From assembly GCA_002917075.1 (NCBI GenBank), contig NTMA01000104.1:1-64000 (forward strand): 64,000 nt of DNA, given 5' to 3'. Source of the DNA: Hawksworthiomyces lignivorus (taxonomy: Eukaryota > Ascomycota > Sordariomycetes > Ophiostomatales > Ophiostomataceae). The notes below the pieces were generated by a model. It saw only the letters and a program-made list of their open reading frames with translations, had not been told where the DNA came from and ran no database searches. Positions 1-12,588 of this stretch are shown here, in pieces. Numbering within the stretch: the first letter of the stretch is position 1; every line of letters starts with the position of its first letter. The translations under genes and the position numbers were made by a program.

Positions 1-35
<35 letters not shown>

Positions 36-3000
36 AAGAAAAAAGAAAAAAGAAAAAAAAATACTACGAAGGAATTGTCAGAGAGAATGATGGCAACGTG
101 GGCCAACAGATCGACGTCTCCACCATGCAGAAGAAACGGATCGAAAAGGATCCATCCAACAAGAAAGCAACATCCGTACCAAGAAGAGGTGCTATGGAAG
201 CAAAGGGATGAGAAAAATAGCAGCATTGTGATACGGTGGGCTGTCACGGACCGGGTGAAAATACAAAGCAGGCCGCACCACGGCGGTTTATCTGTCAGAT
301 CTCTCCACCTTTCATGTAGATTTGCCTCTCATTCAACCATATGTTTCGTACTCGTATCACATATTGCATTCTGCTGTCTTTGTGAAGACATCATATGGCT
401 TGCCTTTCGCTGCATTGGCATCTAATTCCTAGCTTGTCCGTAACCGAGAAATGAGGCTCGCTCCTGCATTTCCCACGTGTAGCCAAGGCCAGTTCATATT
501 TGCATACGACGCCATTTATTCATCATGCTAAAAGCTGAGGATTGAGTTTGCAGAGGATTCAAAGTGAAGTGTCCATTTGTGCTCAGACTAACTTCTGTCT
601 TAATTTGGACGTAGAAGCAGCTTATCGAATAATGAGGGGACATATGCTTGAAATGGCAGCAAGCAATCATTTTAATATCAATTTGATTATGCGTCACTTA
701 ACGATGGTTCGTCTTGGCGTCATCTGTGGCCCTTTTTTGCTAGACCCTTTTAAAAGACCAGACAAAGGAGGTACTTGGCCAGGCCTACCTCTGACTTACT
801 GTTGCGGCGGAATAAAGCAGTAAAGATAAAATGAGATAAAAAGAAAGATGGACACAGCTCGCCAGGGTTTTAGGCAATAATCCTGCCGCTTATGTGAAAG
901 AAAGACAGAACATTCGCCAACTGTAACGAGCCGACTCTGGGCGGCAGCATTATATTGGAACTACGTAACGAAGCCGCCGGTGAAAGCTTTCCCGTCGAGA
1001 GCAATTTACACTTAAATAGCAACTGGAGACAGGTTGGTATCGTGTGGGTTGTCTAGTCCTTTGTTTGTCCGTGAACATCCGTGATCACATTTTGACGAAC
1101 AGAGTGGTCCAACATCCTCCACTAGCAGAGAGCTGTAGGACAGCGGCGTCGTTATGTGTTGGTTGGAAAAGTCGAGTCATTGTTAAGAATCACTGAGAAA
1201 ACAGAGGTAGAAACGCAGGAAAATGAGATCACACACCTCAACCCCATGGGGAAGTGAGACAGGCTCCTCTAAGCTTAAATTCGATCGCCAACTGCTGAAA
1301 CTGTTGGAGAAATGCAGCAGAAAAGCATTTGTTAATAGATGCAACAAAAGAGAGTCAGCATATCGACGAATGCCCAAAAATGGTGCAAACACAATGGGAA
1401 GTATTTCGGAGCGAATGCAATGCAGCACGAAAACCAAACCAGAATCAACGGAATTAAAACTGAAATGGAGAAATGAATCCATGGGAACGAATTACGATAA
1501 TAATCGCGATTGGATTGACTGTTGGCGAAGCTTGCCGTCGTTGAAACTGCAGCTCATCTGCCAAGGTTTCAGCTTATTTGGATGTGTGCATTTCTGCTGC
1601 TTGCCGTTTCAACCGAGGATTATCTATTGAGATTTGCGTACAGAAACACCTAATAAGTATGGTCATCGTGTTGTAACTCAATCGTACTGAAATTTCGGGG
1701 GATGAAGAGAAATAAGAAATTCCTCGGCTGGGACAAGAAGAGAAGACCTTGACGTCGCTGTTAGCATATGGGGAAAACCAACAGAGACACAAGGTAGAGG
1801 TGGAAAAGAACAACTATAAAATAAAATAGAATAACATCAACAGAACCGAAAAGAGAATTTGAGGAAAAAGGTACAGCAATTAAAAATAAGCTTCTCGTGC
1901 AGACAAGCATCCAGCAGAGGCACATTCAACTTGTAAATGAGAACGCAGCGTAGATGAAGGCCTGCTACTTTCATCTTCCAACACGAACCCTGGGGCGGGC
2001 CGTAAAAAAAATACATTACATTACGTATTCTAGTGATGCATTTTGCCTTACTCCTCGTAGATTCATCAGGTGAGGGCGTATCTGCTCTATACGTCGCTTA
2101 CAGAAGAATCTAAACGAGTTTCACGGCAGCCCTCGACACGCTTGAATTTGCTCAGGTTGGGTTTTCCATCTTTGAGTCCCTCTCTTTGAAGAAACCACAA
2201 TCTCCGGTGACTCTATCAATTTTCTCAGTTATCTAATTTTAAGCCGTGTTGGTCTTCCTCTCGAACGTAGGCCAGAAGAATTATTGGATGCTGTATTCTG
2301 TGCTTGCCCTTGGACCATTTCATTATTTTGGAACCGCCTTCCGCTCCCCCTTCCCTTCGTCCTGGTCATTCCTTTAATATGGCGGCCGCGAAACTCTAAA
2401 TGAGAGGCATTGAAGCCCCCTTCGAGCCCCTAACACCAACGGACAACAACGAAGAGAAGAGAAGAGCGGATACGGGATGAAGGCCAAGACCATCCGCTTT
2501 AACGCAAGTAGATGGCACAACAAACGGCCAACAGCCCCAAAGGAGAGTCCGCCTAAACTTGCTTAGCCTGTGTTGCCGCGCCGGTGACCGGGAGCGAGCT
2601 CAAACTGATTTGTCTGAGGCTGACAAGCTCCCTCTAGAGAACACAGGCTAAATAGCCAGCAATCTGGGCAACTTGCATTTGGGACGCCCCCAGAGCCTGG
2701 TTGGGACCTCAAGAGGAAAGATGAACTGCTAATGCAGGACTGCTATGTTTATTTTTGTTCATTCCGTTCATTCTTTTCCTCATGCTCTATCTATATCATC
2801 TGCTACATCCCTGGCGTCTTCTGCTCTAGAGTTGCTACTTCATTAAGACGACAGCAGAAGTTTAGAAACGGACTCCCAATAAAATACCTGGAAGAAGAGC
2901 AAAATGGAAAGCTTGGCAGTCCAACAAGGGCAGTCCTAATTTGAAAAATAATAGATTGAAGCAGAGAAACTGCTCCTTGAAGGCCTCAGCGGTCTAGAAG

Positions 3001-3444
3001 CTCAATGCATGGCCCTGCTTCGCCAACAGACATGTTGGATGATACTGGCTGGGGAACACGAACAACAGTAACATTAAAATAAAATTAAAAAAAAAAAAAA
3101 GGAAAGGAAATAATCGAAGACAGTTACAAGACTATCTGTACCGCAAGAAAACTTGTAGACTTCCCTAGAGCTTTCAGTGGAAACTTATTGAGTCGCTGAT
3201 GGCAATATGCCCCTCTGAAAAAATGCCAAGACATATCATGTGAATTTGATCTAATTTCGGCTTATGTTATACAGATATGACGCACGAGCCAACCACTCAA
3301 CGCGTCCCGACAGACAGCTAGACGCGTCCGCCTAAATTGTGCACCACTGAGCGAAGAAAGGCGAGCTTTCAATCTGTTGTACTCCGTATAACTTTTGTCA
3401 TTCTGCGTAGCAACGCCAGAAAAAGGAGAGCGTCTTTAGGCATC
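1..3444. other. Gene-free left flank upstream of MSH3
   Basis: No convincing gene was found in this stretch. It opens with a low-complexity A/AG run (about 1-60) and has another A-run near 3090-3100. The open frames present are short, lack family resemblance and show no consistent splice structure. An exact copy of the recurring 9-mer TACTCCGTA lies at 3380-3388, about 60 bases before the MSH3 start codon. The last few hundred bases presumably hold the MSH3 promoter, but I see no defined element. Confidence 0.6.
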
Positions 3445-6400
3445 ATGTCGGCCACTCCACGCCCTTCGCAAAAAAAGCAAGCGTCTTTGACGAGTTTTTT
3501 TACGCCAAAGTCGTCTGCGAATGGCACGTCGCCCATTGTTGCCCCTTCGTCGAGCCCCAGCGATGCCGTCTCCCGCCTCCCGTCTCGAAAGCGGCCTCTG
3601 GAGGAGGAGTCTGATCGGAACAAGAGAAGCGCCAAAGCTGCTGATGCAGGAGTGAAAAGTGGCCAAAAACCAAACAGCAAATTTGAAAGAGCCATCAAGC
3701 GTGCACGAGGCGAAAGCCCAGACGAAGAGAACATTGCAGCTGCCGAGTCTCCTCCTCCTCCTCCCGCTTCTTCATCGCCGCTGCGCAGCTCGGGGCGCAC
3801 GGACAGGTATTTATACAATGAGAGACGACAGCGGCAATTGGCCAAAGAACCGGAGGCAGACGACCATGAAGCTAGAATGGAGACGGCGGCGGAACAAGAC
3901 GACGACGACGACTCGGACGATCCAGCAACAAAGCGGAAGAAGGAAGAGTTGCACCGCAAATTTGTAAAGAAGCTAGGTCACCCAGACAGCTTAGCTAACA
4001 TCAAGCGGCGGAATTTTATTCTGGGCGACGATCCAACGGCGGCGTCTGCTGGTGCGGAGGAGGGCGATGAAGACGCAGCTGAAGGCGAGGAGGATGACGA
4101 GACGCCACCGGCGAAATCAACAGCGTCAAAGAAGAAGGGTGGCGCGGGAAAGCTAACACCCATGGAAGTCCAATTTCTGGACATCAAGAGAAAGCATATG
4201 GACACAATATTGGTGATGGAAGTCGGCTACAAGTACCGCTTTTTGGGCGAAGACGCCCGCACCGCAGCCAAGGCATTGGGCATTGTCTGCATCCCCGGAA
4301 AAGTGCGCTATGACGAGCATCCGTCCGAGGCTCACCTTGACAAGTTCGCATCGGCAAGCATCCCTGTTCCGCGCTTACCTGTGCACGTCAAGCGCTTGGT
4401 GGCTGCAGGGCACAAAGTTGGCGTGGTGCGACAGATGGAGACGGCTGCTCTGAAAAAAGCAGGCGATAACCGGAGTGGGCCCTTTGTTCGGAAGCTCACA
4501 AACGTCTACACCAAAGGCACATACATTGACGAGCTCGGTGAGCTGGAGAGCGGAACTGGCGGCAAAGGCCAATCGACTAGCGCTCCAGCTGGCGGCTACT
4601 TGATGTGCATAACCGAGTCCACTGCTCAGGGCAGCGGAACGGACGAAAAAGTCAATGTCGGTGTCTTGGCTGTGCAGCCGGCGACAGGTGATATCATCTA
4701 TGACAGCTTCGAAGACGGCTTCATGCGAAATGAAATTGAGACCCGGCTTCTGCACATTTCTCCTTGCGAGCTGCTCATCGTGGGCGATCTCACTCGGGCT
4801 ACGGAAAAGCTGGTGCAGCACCTCTCCGGCAGCGCGACCAATGTGTTCGGCGATCGCACGCGAGTCGAGCGGGTACCACGAGGCAAAAACATGGCTACCG
4901 ATGCATATTCACATGTGACGCGGTTCTATGCGGACAAATTGGCAGAAAACGCCTCAAATAGTCAGGACGGCGGCTCGTCTGCCGATGACCACGGAGCTGC
5001 CCTGCTCGAAAAAGTGCTCAAGCTGCCTGAGCCCGTAACCATCTGTCTCTCCTCTATGATCACACATCTGACAGAGTATGGCCTGCAACACATCTTCGAC
5101 CTAACAAAGTACTTTGAATCTTTTACCACGCGGCAGCACATGCTTCTCAACGGCACCACTCTCGAGAGTCTCGAGGTGTACCGCAACACTACGGACCATG
5201 GCGCCCGCGGCAGCCTGCTCTGGGCACTGGACAAGACACAAACCCGCTTCGGCCACCGACTTCTGCGCAAGTGGATTGGCCGGCCGCTGCTGGATCGTGC
5301 AGCGCTCGAGGCGCGTGTCGCGGCCGTTGAAGAGCTTCTGAGCGCCGCCGGCACGCAGCGCCGAGACAAGCTGGAGCATCTGCTGGGCAGTACGAAAACC
5401 GACCTAGAGCGCAGCCTCATTCGCATTTACTACGGCAAGTGCACGCGGCCGGAGCTGGTGGCTGTGCTGCAGACGCTGCAGCGCATATCGGGCGAGTATG
5501 CCGCCGTCCGCGACAAGCCTGCCGAGACTGGGTTTGCCTCGCCGCTGGTGCGCGACGCCATTGCCGCCATCCCCGCCATCAACGACACGGTGGTAGCCTT
5601 CCTGGACAAGATCAACGGCGAGGCAGCGCGGCAGAACGACAAGTACGAGTTCTTCCGCGAGGCCGAAGAGACCGAGGACATTACGAACCACAAGGTCGGC
5701 ATCGCCGCCGTGGAGATGGACCTCGACGAGCACCGGAGCGACATTGCGGAGACGCTGGGCAAGAAAAAAGGGGCGGCCAAGCCGCCGTCGTACGTCACCG
5801 TCGCCGGCATCGAGTACCTGATCGAGGTGCCCAACACGGACCTCAAGCGCGTCCCGGCGTCGTGGATCAAGATCAGCGGCACCAAGAAGGTGTCGCGCTT
5901 CCACACGCCCACCGTGGTGCGCCTGATCAGCGAGCGCGACCAGCACAAGGAGGCCCTGGCGGCGGCGTGCGACGCGGCGTTTTCGGACCTGCTCAAGGCG
6001 CTCGGCGCCTGCTACCAGCCGCTGCGGGATGCCGTGGCCGCCCTGGCCACGCTCGACTGCCTGCTGTCGCTGGCGCGCGTGGCCGCCCTGCCGGGGTACG
6101 TCAAGCCGACACTGCTGCCGGCGACGACGGCCGACAGCGAGGCCACGCCGCCGACCCTGGACATCCGCGGGGGCCGCCACCCCGTGGCCGAGCACACGCT
6201 GCCGTCGGGCTACATCCCGTTTACGACGCGGCTGGCGGGCCCCGCGCCGCGTGCGCTGCTCATCACGGGGCCCAACATGGGCGGCAAGTCGTCGTTTGTG
6301 CGCGCCGTGGCGCTGCTGACGCTGCTGGCCCAGATCGGGTCCTTTGTGCCCGCCGACGCCATGTCGCTGACCCTGGTCGACGCCATCTTCACCCGCATGG

Positions 6401-6975
6401 GCGCCCGCGACAACCTGTTCGCCGGCGAGTCCACCTTTATGGTCGAGGTGTCCGAGACCGCCGCCATTCTGCGCGCCGCCACGCCGCGCTCGCTCGTCGT
6501 GCTCGACGAGCTCGGCCGCGGCACCAGCACCCACGACGGCGCCGCCATCGCCCAGGCCGTGCTGGAGCACGTCGCCCGCGAGACGCAGTGCCTGACCCTC
6601 TTCATCACCCACTACCAGAACCTGGGCCGCGTCGCCGAGGGGCTCGGCCCCCCGGCCGGGCTCGTCCAGAATGTCCACATGCGGTTCACCGCTACGATGC
6701 GCGACGGCGGCGACGGCGAAGGCGACGAAGAGATCACGTTCCTCTACGAAGTCGGCCAGGGCGTCGCCCACCGCTCGTACGGCCTCAACGTTGCCCGCCT
6801 CGCACACATTCCCCACCGCGTGCTGGACGTGGCAGCCAGCAAATCCCGCGAGATGGAGGACGACATCCGCATGCGCCGGCTTCGCGCTGCTGCCCGTCTT
6901 GTCACGGACGTCTTGACAGGTCCCAATGGCGCAGACCAGTTAGACCATCTCGTATCGAGTATTGAGCAGCTATAG
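3445..6975 (+). CDS. MSH3: DNA mismatch repair protein Msh3 (MutS family)
   Basis: Msh3 pairs with Msh2 to form MutS-beta, which recognises insertion/deletion loops in nuclear DNA. The frame is a single exon of 1176 codons, about the usual length. The N-terminus carries a PCNA-interacting PIP box (QASLTSFF, about residues 12-19), followed by a long charged disordered region. The MutS mismatch-binding domain begins near residue 240 ([20 protein letters not shown]). The C-terminal ATPase has Walker [10 protein letters not shown] near 942-950 and Walker [11 protein letters not shown] near 1020-1028 (D1021, E1022), then an ITHY motif. I chose ATG 3445 because it places the PIP box at the N-terminus; the open frame extends upstream only from a TTG. 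Codon use becomes strongly GC-rich in the second half. The gene converges with the zinc-finger gene, which ends at 7515. Confidence 0.96.
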   Translation: MSATPRPSQKKQASLTSFFTPKSSANGTSPIVAPSSSPSDAVSRLPSRKRPLEEESDRNKRSAKAADAGVKSGQKPNSKFERAIKRARGESPDEENIAAAESPPPPPASSSPLRSSGRTDRYLYNERRQRQLAKEPEADDHEARMETAAEQDDDDDSDDPATKRKKEELHRKFVKKLGHPDSLANIKRRNFILGDDPTAASAGAEEGDEDAAEGEEDDETPPAKSTASKKKGGAGKLTPMEVQFLDIKRKHMDTILVMEVGYKYRFLGEDARTAAKALGIVCIPGKVRYDEHPSEAHLDKFASASIPVPRLPVHVKRLVAAGHKVGVVRQMETAALKKAGDNRSGPFVRKLTNVYTKGTYIDELGELESGTGGKGQSTSAPAGGYLMCITESTAQGSGTDEKVNVGVLAVQPATGDIIYDSFEDGFMRNEIETRLLHISPCELLIVGDLTRATEKLVQHLSGSATNVFGDRTRVERVPRGKNMATDAYSHVTRFYADKLAENASNSQDGGSSADDHGAALLEKVLKLPEPVTICLSSMITHLTEYGLQHIFDLTKYFESFTTRQHMLLNGTTLESLEVYRNTTDHGARGSLLWALDKTQTRFGHRLLRKWIGRPLLDRAALEARVAAVEELLSAAGTQRRDKLEHLLGSTKTDLERSLIRIYYGKCTRPELVAVLQTLQRISGEYAAVRDKPAETGFASPLVRDAIAAIPAINDTVVAFLDKINGEAARQNDKYEFFREAEETEDITNHKVGIAAVEMDLDEHRSDIAETLGKKKGAAKPPSYVTVAGIEYLIEVPNTDLKRVPASWIKISGTKKVSRFHTPTVVRLISERDQHKEALAAACDAAFSDLLKALGACYQPLRDAVAALATLDCLLSLARVAALPGYVKPTLLPATTADSEATPPTLDIRGGRHPVAEHTLPSGYIPFTTRLAGPAPRALLITGPNMGGKSSFVRAVALLTLLAQIGSFVPADAMSLTLVDAIFTRMGARDNLFAGESTFMVEVSETAAILRAATPRSLVVLDELGRGTSTHDGAAIAQAVLEHVARETQCLTLFITHYQNLGRVAEGLGPPAGLVQNVHMRFTATMRDGGDGEGDEEITFLYEVGQGVAHRSYGLNVARLAHIPHRVLDVAASKSREMEDDIRMRRLRAAARLVTDVLTGPNGADQLDHLVSSIEQL

Positions 6976-7514
6976 CTGCCACATTGGCATGCCAACGTCC
7001 ACAGGAGTTCTAATTACCGCTTTTTTCATGTCTGATTTCGTTCTCATGTCTTCGTCACTACTTTTTTAATGTAATCTCATAGCAGGCCGGTTCTAGAAGT
7101 AAAGGTTAAATTTAATGGCGCGCTCTAATATTGAGCTGAATAACCTAGCAGAGATAGGTTCCTTAAGAAGAAATCACTTGAGCGGATGTCAATAACGACC
7201 AAAATGACCCTTCCCCGACAAATTAAAGAGACACTGTGTTGTAAAGAAAGTAAAAAGCCCTGACGCCAGTCCCTCCTAAACCGGGACACCACACGACCGT
7301 AAATGAGGCAAATAAAGCGTAATATGATGTCTTTCTTTTCTCCGTCTTGGCCTTGGAGAACATAGCGGTCTCTAAATATAAGTTCATAAACCGAATAAGC
7401 AAAGTGCTGGAAAGATGCGAATACCGTATGCCCGTGTTATTTTATTATTCCTCTCCCACCTCCCCATCTCCACGCCCCAACTAAAAAATTTCGAAAAATA
7501 TCTTTGCACTGCTT
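6976..7514. other. Convergent intergenic spacer MSH3 / zinc-finger gene
   Basis: AT-rich spacer between two converging 3' ends. It presumably holds both 3' UTRs and polyadenylation signals. No other gene is seen. Confidence 0.5.
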
Positions 7515-9480
7515 CTAAACATCAAACAACCCAGCTGTGTTGTGGTATGTCTGGTCGGAGAAGCCTGGATCCCGGAGGCTCGACTCGCGCTGGTCGCTGT
7601 ACACAAACGGACTGTTAATTGTGTCCATGGCATAAGTCCCGTACCCAAAACGTCGACCATGTACTGTGTGAAAAGTCACAGGCGATGATTCACTTGTTGA
7701 AGTTCCGTTGAACATAGGCGTTTCGAAAGACGGGTACATGGCAACAGTGCGTGACTGCGAGCACAGTGGATTCAAGGACATACTTCTCATGCCATGGAAT
7801 CCACTATTGTACGGAGATGGCTGCGTGTGGAATGGTGTATGGGTCGCCTCTGCGTCGCCATCGAAGAAGCGCATAGAAGCCGGGTGCTTAAAATACGGAG
7901 AGTGATCCGAGATAATTCCTAGGTTCGGATCAAGTTGGTGCAAAACAGGTCGTGTCTGTTGATTCCGATCAAGTCTGCTCCTCTATTTGTTAGAACATGC
8001 AGCATGTGGTCACCTACAGCGCAATGGAGTAGCTATACCTGCTGTCAAGTGCATCTTCATCGATGACTGCTTGTATCTCGCCACCTTGAGTGAATATAAT
8101 GTCAGTACACGACTATCGCAGCGCAACTCCGGTTGTGTGATTATTATGGGATATATAATAGGTAAACCTCACCTGAGCTGATTCCAATGCCTTCATAGAA
8201 AACATCGGAAGAGACCTCTCGCTTTTGGTCACTCTTAAAGGAAGTCGAATCTTCAACATCGGCTTTGACGTTGGGATCCGTTTCGTGTTTCTGCTTGGTT
8301 CTCCTCTCCGTCAACTTTGGAGAAGCTCTCGTTGGACGCATATCAGTGGTAGTAGCCACAGAAGACCTTCCGCCACGTATCTTTTTCTGCAAGTCGATGC
8401 TCCAATCACCGTCTTTTGAAAAGGCTGCTGAAGCATGTTTTTGTTTAGCGGCAGCGCGATTTCGATACTTCCTTTTGCGAGGAGGTGTACTCGGCGGGGT
8501 ACCTTCAATGGACGGGGTCGAGTATATGTCACGAACTTTGCAAATGTCTCCTTCGGGCCCCCAGACCATCTCTGTGGCGGTAACAGCTTCAGAGGTCAAC
8601 TTTAGAAGATCAATAATAGTGTCATCCTTACGTTGATTTCTCTTTTTCTTTTGATCAGGTGTTGCAGAGTCAAAGATGTCCATTCCTGGCCAGATTATTC
8701 CTTTGAGCCTGTTGACTTGAACGTCGTCATCTGGAAAGCCCATACTTAGAGAAGTGTCCATATCAGACGTGGGAACCATGCTGAGGATACTATCCATGTC
8801 AGCATCAACCCCACTATGCTTCATCTCCAGACCATCGTAAGGAACCTCGCCGAGGTATATATATGCAGATTGTTGTCTTGGGTTGAAAGGGGTTGGATAA
8901 GCTGATTCAATGATATATGGATCATGTCGAGCGCCGTTGACATGCATGGCCTGTCCATTTGGAGCAGTATTCCACCATCCGACGGAAGGGAGGCGATTCA
9001 GCGTAGGCAATCCAGAAGCTGTCTCGGTGCCCACCATCATAGAGTCAGGCGTGGCTAATGTTGTCCGTGTCTTGGGCTAGATTCCAGAAATATCAGCATC
9101 ACGCGTATGAATTCAAGGAAATAAATGCGTAGACAGAAAGAAATTTGTTGTTAACTCACGCCCATTGTGGATGAACGACCACGACGACTAGATTTCTTCT
9201 GGCTCTTGGTCGCAAGCCTGTTGGCCAAGAGCAGCTCGATCCTATTCTGAGAGTACCATATGTCGTAGCTCTGGAGCTTTTGTCTAGCATCAACTTCCGA
9301 TTTGGCCTTGAATTCCAAGTTAAATTTATGGTGCAGATGAGATTTTGATGAGACGTGTGTCAAAAGGTGGGAGGTGTCCGAGAATTTTGGCTTCTTGGGA
9401 CAAAGAGAGCACTCTAGAGTAAACGTGCCGTTCTCACCTACGGCTCTCGAGTTCTCTGCGGGTGCGGTTGCAGCAGCCAT
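7515..9480 (-). CDS. Putative C2H2-type zinc-finger protein, unnamed family
   Basis: My model has four exons: 9480-9160, 9076-8173, 8084-8039 and 7974-7515, giving 576 residues. Introns have donors GTGAGT, GTGAGG and GTATAG and acceptors TAG, AAG and CAG; CTGAC and CTAAC branch points precede the second and third acceptors. The third exon is only 46 nt and encodes a plausible acidic stretch (GGEIQAVIDEDALDS), and all phases agree. The N-terminus has one finger-like pattern, C24-x2-C27-x14-H42-x5-H48, followed by a conserved-looking helical region (YDIWYSQNRIELLLANRLA) and a basic SQKKSSRRGR tract. The middle has a second basic cluster (PPRKRKYRNRAAAKQKH) that could be a nuclear localisation signal. 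The rest is low in structure. I do not recognise a named orthologue; a DNA- or RNA-binding nuclear protein is an inference only. Confidence 0.75.
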
Positions 9481-11485
9481 GGTCAACTATATGAAAATTT
9501 GAGGTTAGCAAATCAACTTTAGGGATTTGTTGATTATATGTTGAAAACGAATTGTGTGGACAATAGGACAAAGGAAGGCGGAGCTGCTGGCAAACAAACG
9601 TGTAAATCTCGATCTGAAACCGCGACAACCAGGCAGTAGATACAAACAGAGATAGAGAGTGGAAAATAGAGGCAGAAAGAGTGCAGTTGCTCTGAATAAC
9701 GTAATGGCAAGAATGGACGGAGACAAGTCGGCTGGGCCTGTGTGTAATTGTGTCTTTTTTTCTCAGATGTGAAGACAGTCCTCGTATGGCACGCATAAGA
9801 GCAAACCAAATTCAGAAATTGGCAGAACATATCAAGTAGACCAAGAGCAATGAGATGACCAAACAAATATAGGAAAACAAGGCGGGAGGTGTGAGGAGGT
9901 GGGATATTCGTGGTCAAATAGTTAATGGCGAAATGAGAACATAAAGCAAGGAAATAGTCGAGACGAGACAAAAAGCGACATGGTGAGAAAGAGCAAGATG
10001 GCACTCACTCACGTCGTGATTCCCCAAGTAGATATTCGAAGTTTACTTCCTTCTCGACGAAATGGGATTTTGTATGTTTTCAAGAACCAAGGTCATTCCA
10101 AGATCTCCTTCCTGGCAGGTTCTGGGATATGTTTATCCCCTTCTCTCTCCTTCTCTCTCTTTTCCCTACACCATCACCATTACCTTTTTTGGTAGAAAAA
10201 AAGCAGCTTCGACCAGTACACTTGGATGCATGTAACTAGAATAGACAGCACCTGCTAACTAAAGTCGAACACAAACACAAGGATGGACGAAATAGACAGA
10301 ACGCCAAGTTCATCTCAAAACAGATATCGGTGGCGTAGAATAAACGATGGAACGAATCTAGGGAATCTGATAATATCAAATTCGTTAGCAAGAGCGACCA
10401 AGTGGAATGGTATATCTATGGCTGCTGAAAGGAGATAAAAAAGATCGCCAGCTGCCAAAAGACGAGAAAATGAAAACACAAAGGCCAAACTAGCGAGGAA
10501 TTGCAAAGGAACAGAGAAGTCTTTGTACTTGAATAGGATCTGAAGGATCTAAGAAAGAGCAACTAAGTGGTGGCCACGCAGAGAATAAGACAACGAAAAC
10601 ATCATGAAATCAGGACAAGCAGCTGTGCCGCCTATAACCTAAACCCGGATGTTGCATGATCAGGTTGAATGAACGCACCTTTGCTCGTGAGAAGACGGCC
10701 TCAATGAAGAGTCGTCAAACTAGCAAATAAGCTCGTCATAAATCGAGCTTCACCAGACATATGCCTGACAAGGTTCAAAGTCTTGAAATGAGGCAGAAAA
10801 CAAAGGACGATATGCCGGTGGTGAAGGATCGTGAGGAAAAAGAAAGGAGAAAGAGAGGAGAGAACAAGGGAAGGGGGGAAAGTAAATAATAGACGTAGAG
10901 AGCTAATCTGAGAGAAAACAGAAGGAGCACCGTCGCAGAGGTGTATGGATAGGTTAGCAACTAGGAAGGAGGTTGTATTCCAAGTGTTTGGAGAGATGGT
11001 GAGCGTGGGGGAAAGAACGACTAAAAAATCGGATTGTCAGCGGGTTGTCAAGGAAGGGGCGTTCGCTGTTCCTATTGTACCCTCTTTATCTAGGAAGGAA
11101 AGTACGTGGAAGATGAATAAAGACCAAAGTCGGTCGATGAGCTATCGCGTTCGATAGCAGATAATTCCCCCTTCAAGAAGCAAGAACGGTAACCCTGTTT
11201 TTCTACTAACGAAAGCAGGACATAAGGGAGCATATGGTAAAATGTAAACGAAGATGAAATTATAGAATGGATTTCGCTTCCATGGAAAATGTGGTGAATT
11301 AATATGTACTGTTTTGTGTCTATATCGCGGACATAAAAGTACATGCGTATATGTGGATGAATGGATGGAAAGGCGGACACCAGTCCAGCTCAGTACGGGA
11401 GACACCAGATGTCTGAAAAGGCGCCGGAACTAGAAAGCTATGAAAAACTAACAGCCAGAGGTAGCAGAACTAAGCATTAAGTCCG
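9481..11485. promoter_or_regulatory. Upstream region / probable long leader of the zinc-finger gene
   Basis: About 2 kb lies between the zinc-finger gene start and the BET2 3' end, both on the minus strand. On the plus strand much of it is purine-rich (for example 10790-10880), so the transcribed minus strand would be pyrimidine-rich, as is common in filamentous-fungal promoters and leaders. The open frames here look like translations of low-complexity CT-rich DNA. No gene is supported. Confidence 0.45.
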
Positions 11486-12588
11486 TCAATCTAGAGAGAG
11501 CTGTGGTGATTTATCCTTTGTTCCAATCACTCGCGCAATGGTCGACTTGGGCATGCAATAGCCGGGGTGAATAGGTTCGAGGCCCGGGTAGTCTAGCAGC
11601 CCTAAGCCGGCCAGGGCGTAGACGGTGTGCCACACATCTACCATGTTGCCCGGTCGGTCGGCGAAGCCACCGTTTTCTGGGTCTTGGCAGCGCAAGATGA
11701 ATGCGATAAGCTTGTCGCGGTCGATCCAGTGGAGCCGGTTGACCAGCGCGAGGCTGCTGAGCACCCACCAGCTGTAGCAGGCATCCTCCTGCTTCTCCGG
11801 CCGGCCGTTGAGTCCGCCGCCGGGCACCTGACGCTCGCTCAGCCAGCGGCCGACCTTGTCGGCATCGGCGAGGTGAAGGCGGTCGGCGACGTAAAGAGCG
11901 GCCAGACATGTGAAAACCTGACCCGCATGCGACTCGGCGCCCGGGCGCGACCCGTAGCCACCGTCGAAGTTGGCGCAGGAGACGACATACTCGACGGCCT
12001 TGTCGACGTCGACGAGGTCCAGCATGCCCAGAAGCGACAGCGCATTGAGGGCACCGTAGAGGAACCGCGTGTCTTCTTCGCCCCACTCGTCGCCGGCAAA
12101 CGTGCCGCTGGAGCGGTTCTGCAAATTTGCAATAACTAGCGCGAGGAGAGGATTAGCATCAGCAAGTCGAAGAGGCGTGCAACAAATGGAACCATTCGAG
12201 AGAGGGAGAAGTGGCTCTTACATTGTCCAACTGCAGCTTTGCCTTTCCCTCGGGTGTCCAGGTCATCCAGGGCGTCGATCATGGCCAGGATCTGGACGGC
12301 ACTGACCGTGTACAGCATGTGTGCGTCATGACCGGGGGCCGCGGCAAAACCGCCATTTTCACATTGGCAGGACATTACGAAGTCTATGGTCTCATCTCTA
12401 GGTAGTGCCTCTGGTCTATTCATGAAAAATAGAGAAGCCAGACCCCAGTATAAGCCGTTGAGCCGCAGGTGCTCAGTCAACCAGTACTCGTATTCATCCT
12501 GGCGCGAGTTCAGACTTTGTATGTACTTGACATGAGCAGCTGTAGCCAGCGCAGGCTCGCTAGAAGGCTTATCTAGGTCTGCAGGCAT
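11486..12588 (-). CDS. BET2: Rab geranylgeranyltransferase (type II) beta subunit
   Basis: Catalytic beta subunit of RabGGTase, which attaches geranylgeranyl groups to C-terminal cysteines of Rab/Ypt GTPases presented by the escort protein. Two exons, 12588-12222 and 12135-11486, give 338 residues, close to the family length. The intron has donor GTAAGA, branch GCTAAT and acceptor TAG, and the join restores the family segment GQFIANLQNR. Prenyltransferase repeats are plain: CQCENGGFAAAPGHDAH, CANFDGGYGSRPGAESHAGQ, VPGGGLNGRPEKQEDACYSWW and CQDPENGGFADRPGNMVDVWHT. The zinc ligands expected for the family are visible in D-x-C (EDACYSWW) and the later D-x-x-H (VDVWHT). I chose ATG 12588 (MPADLDKPSS) over extension to the upstream non-ATG start. 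Its upstream neighbour, the RhoGAP gene, lies 4 kb away on the other strand. Confidence 0.94.

Noticed and set aside
5404..6816. 470-codon minus-strand and 508-codon plus-strand alternate frames
   Set aside because: Shadows of the GC-rich MSH3 ATPase region, which has the intact Walker motifs.
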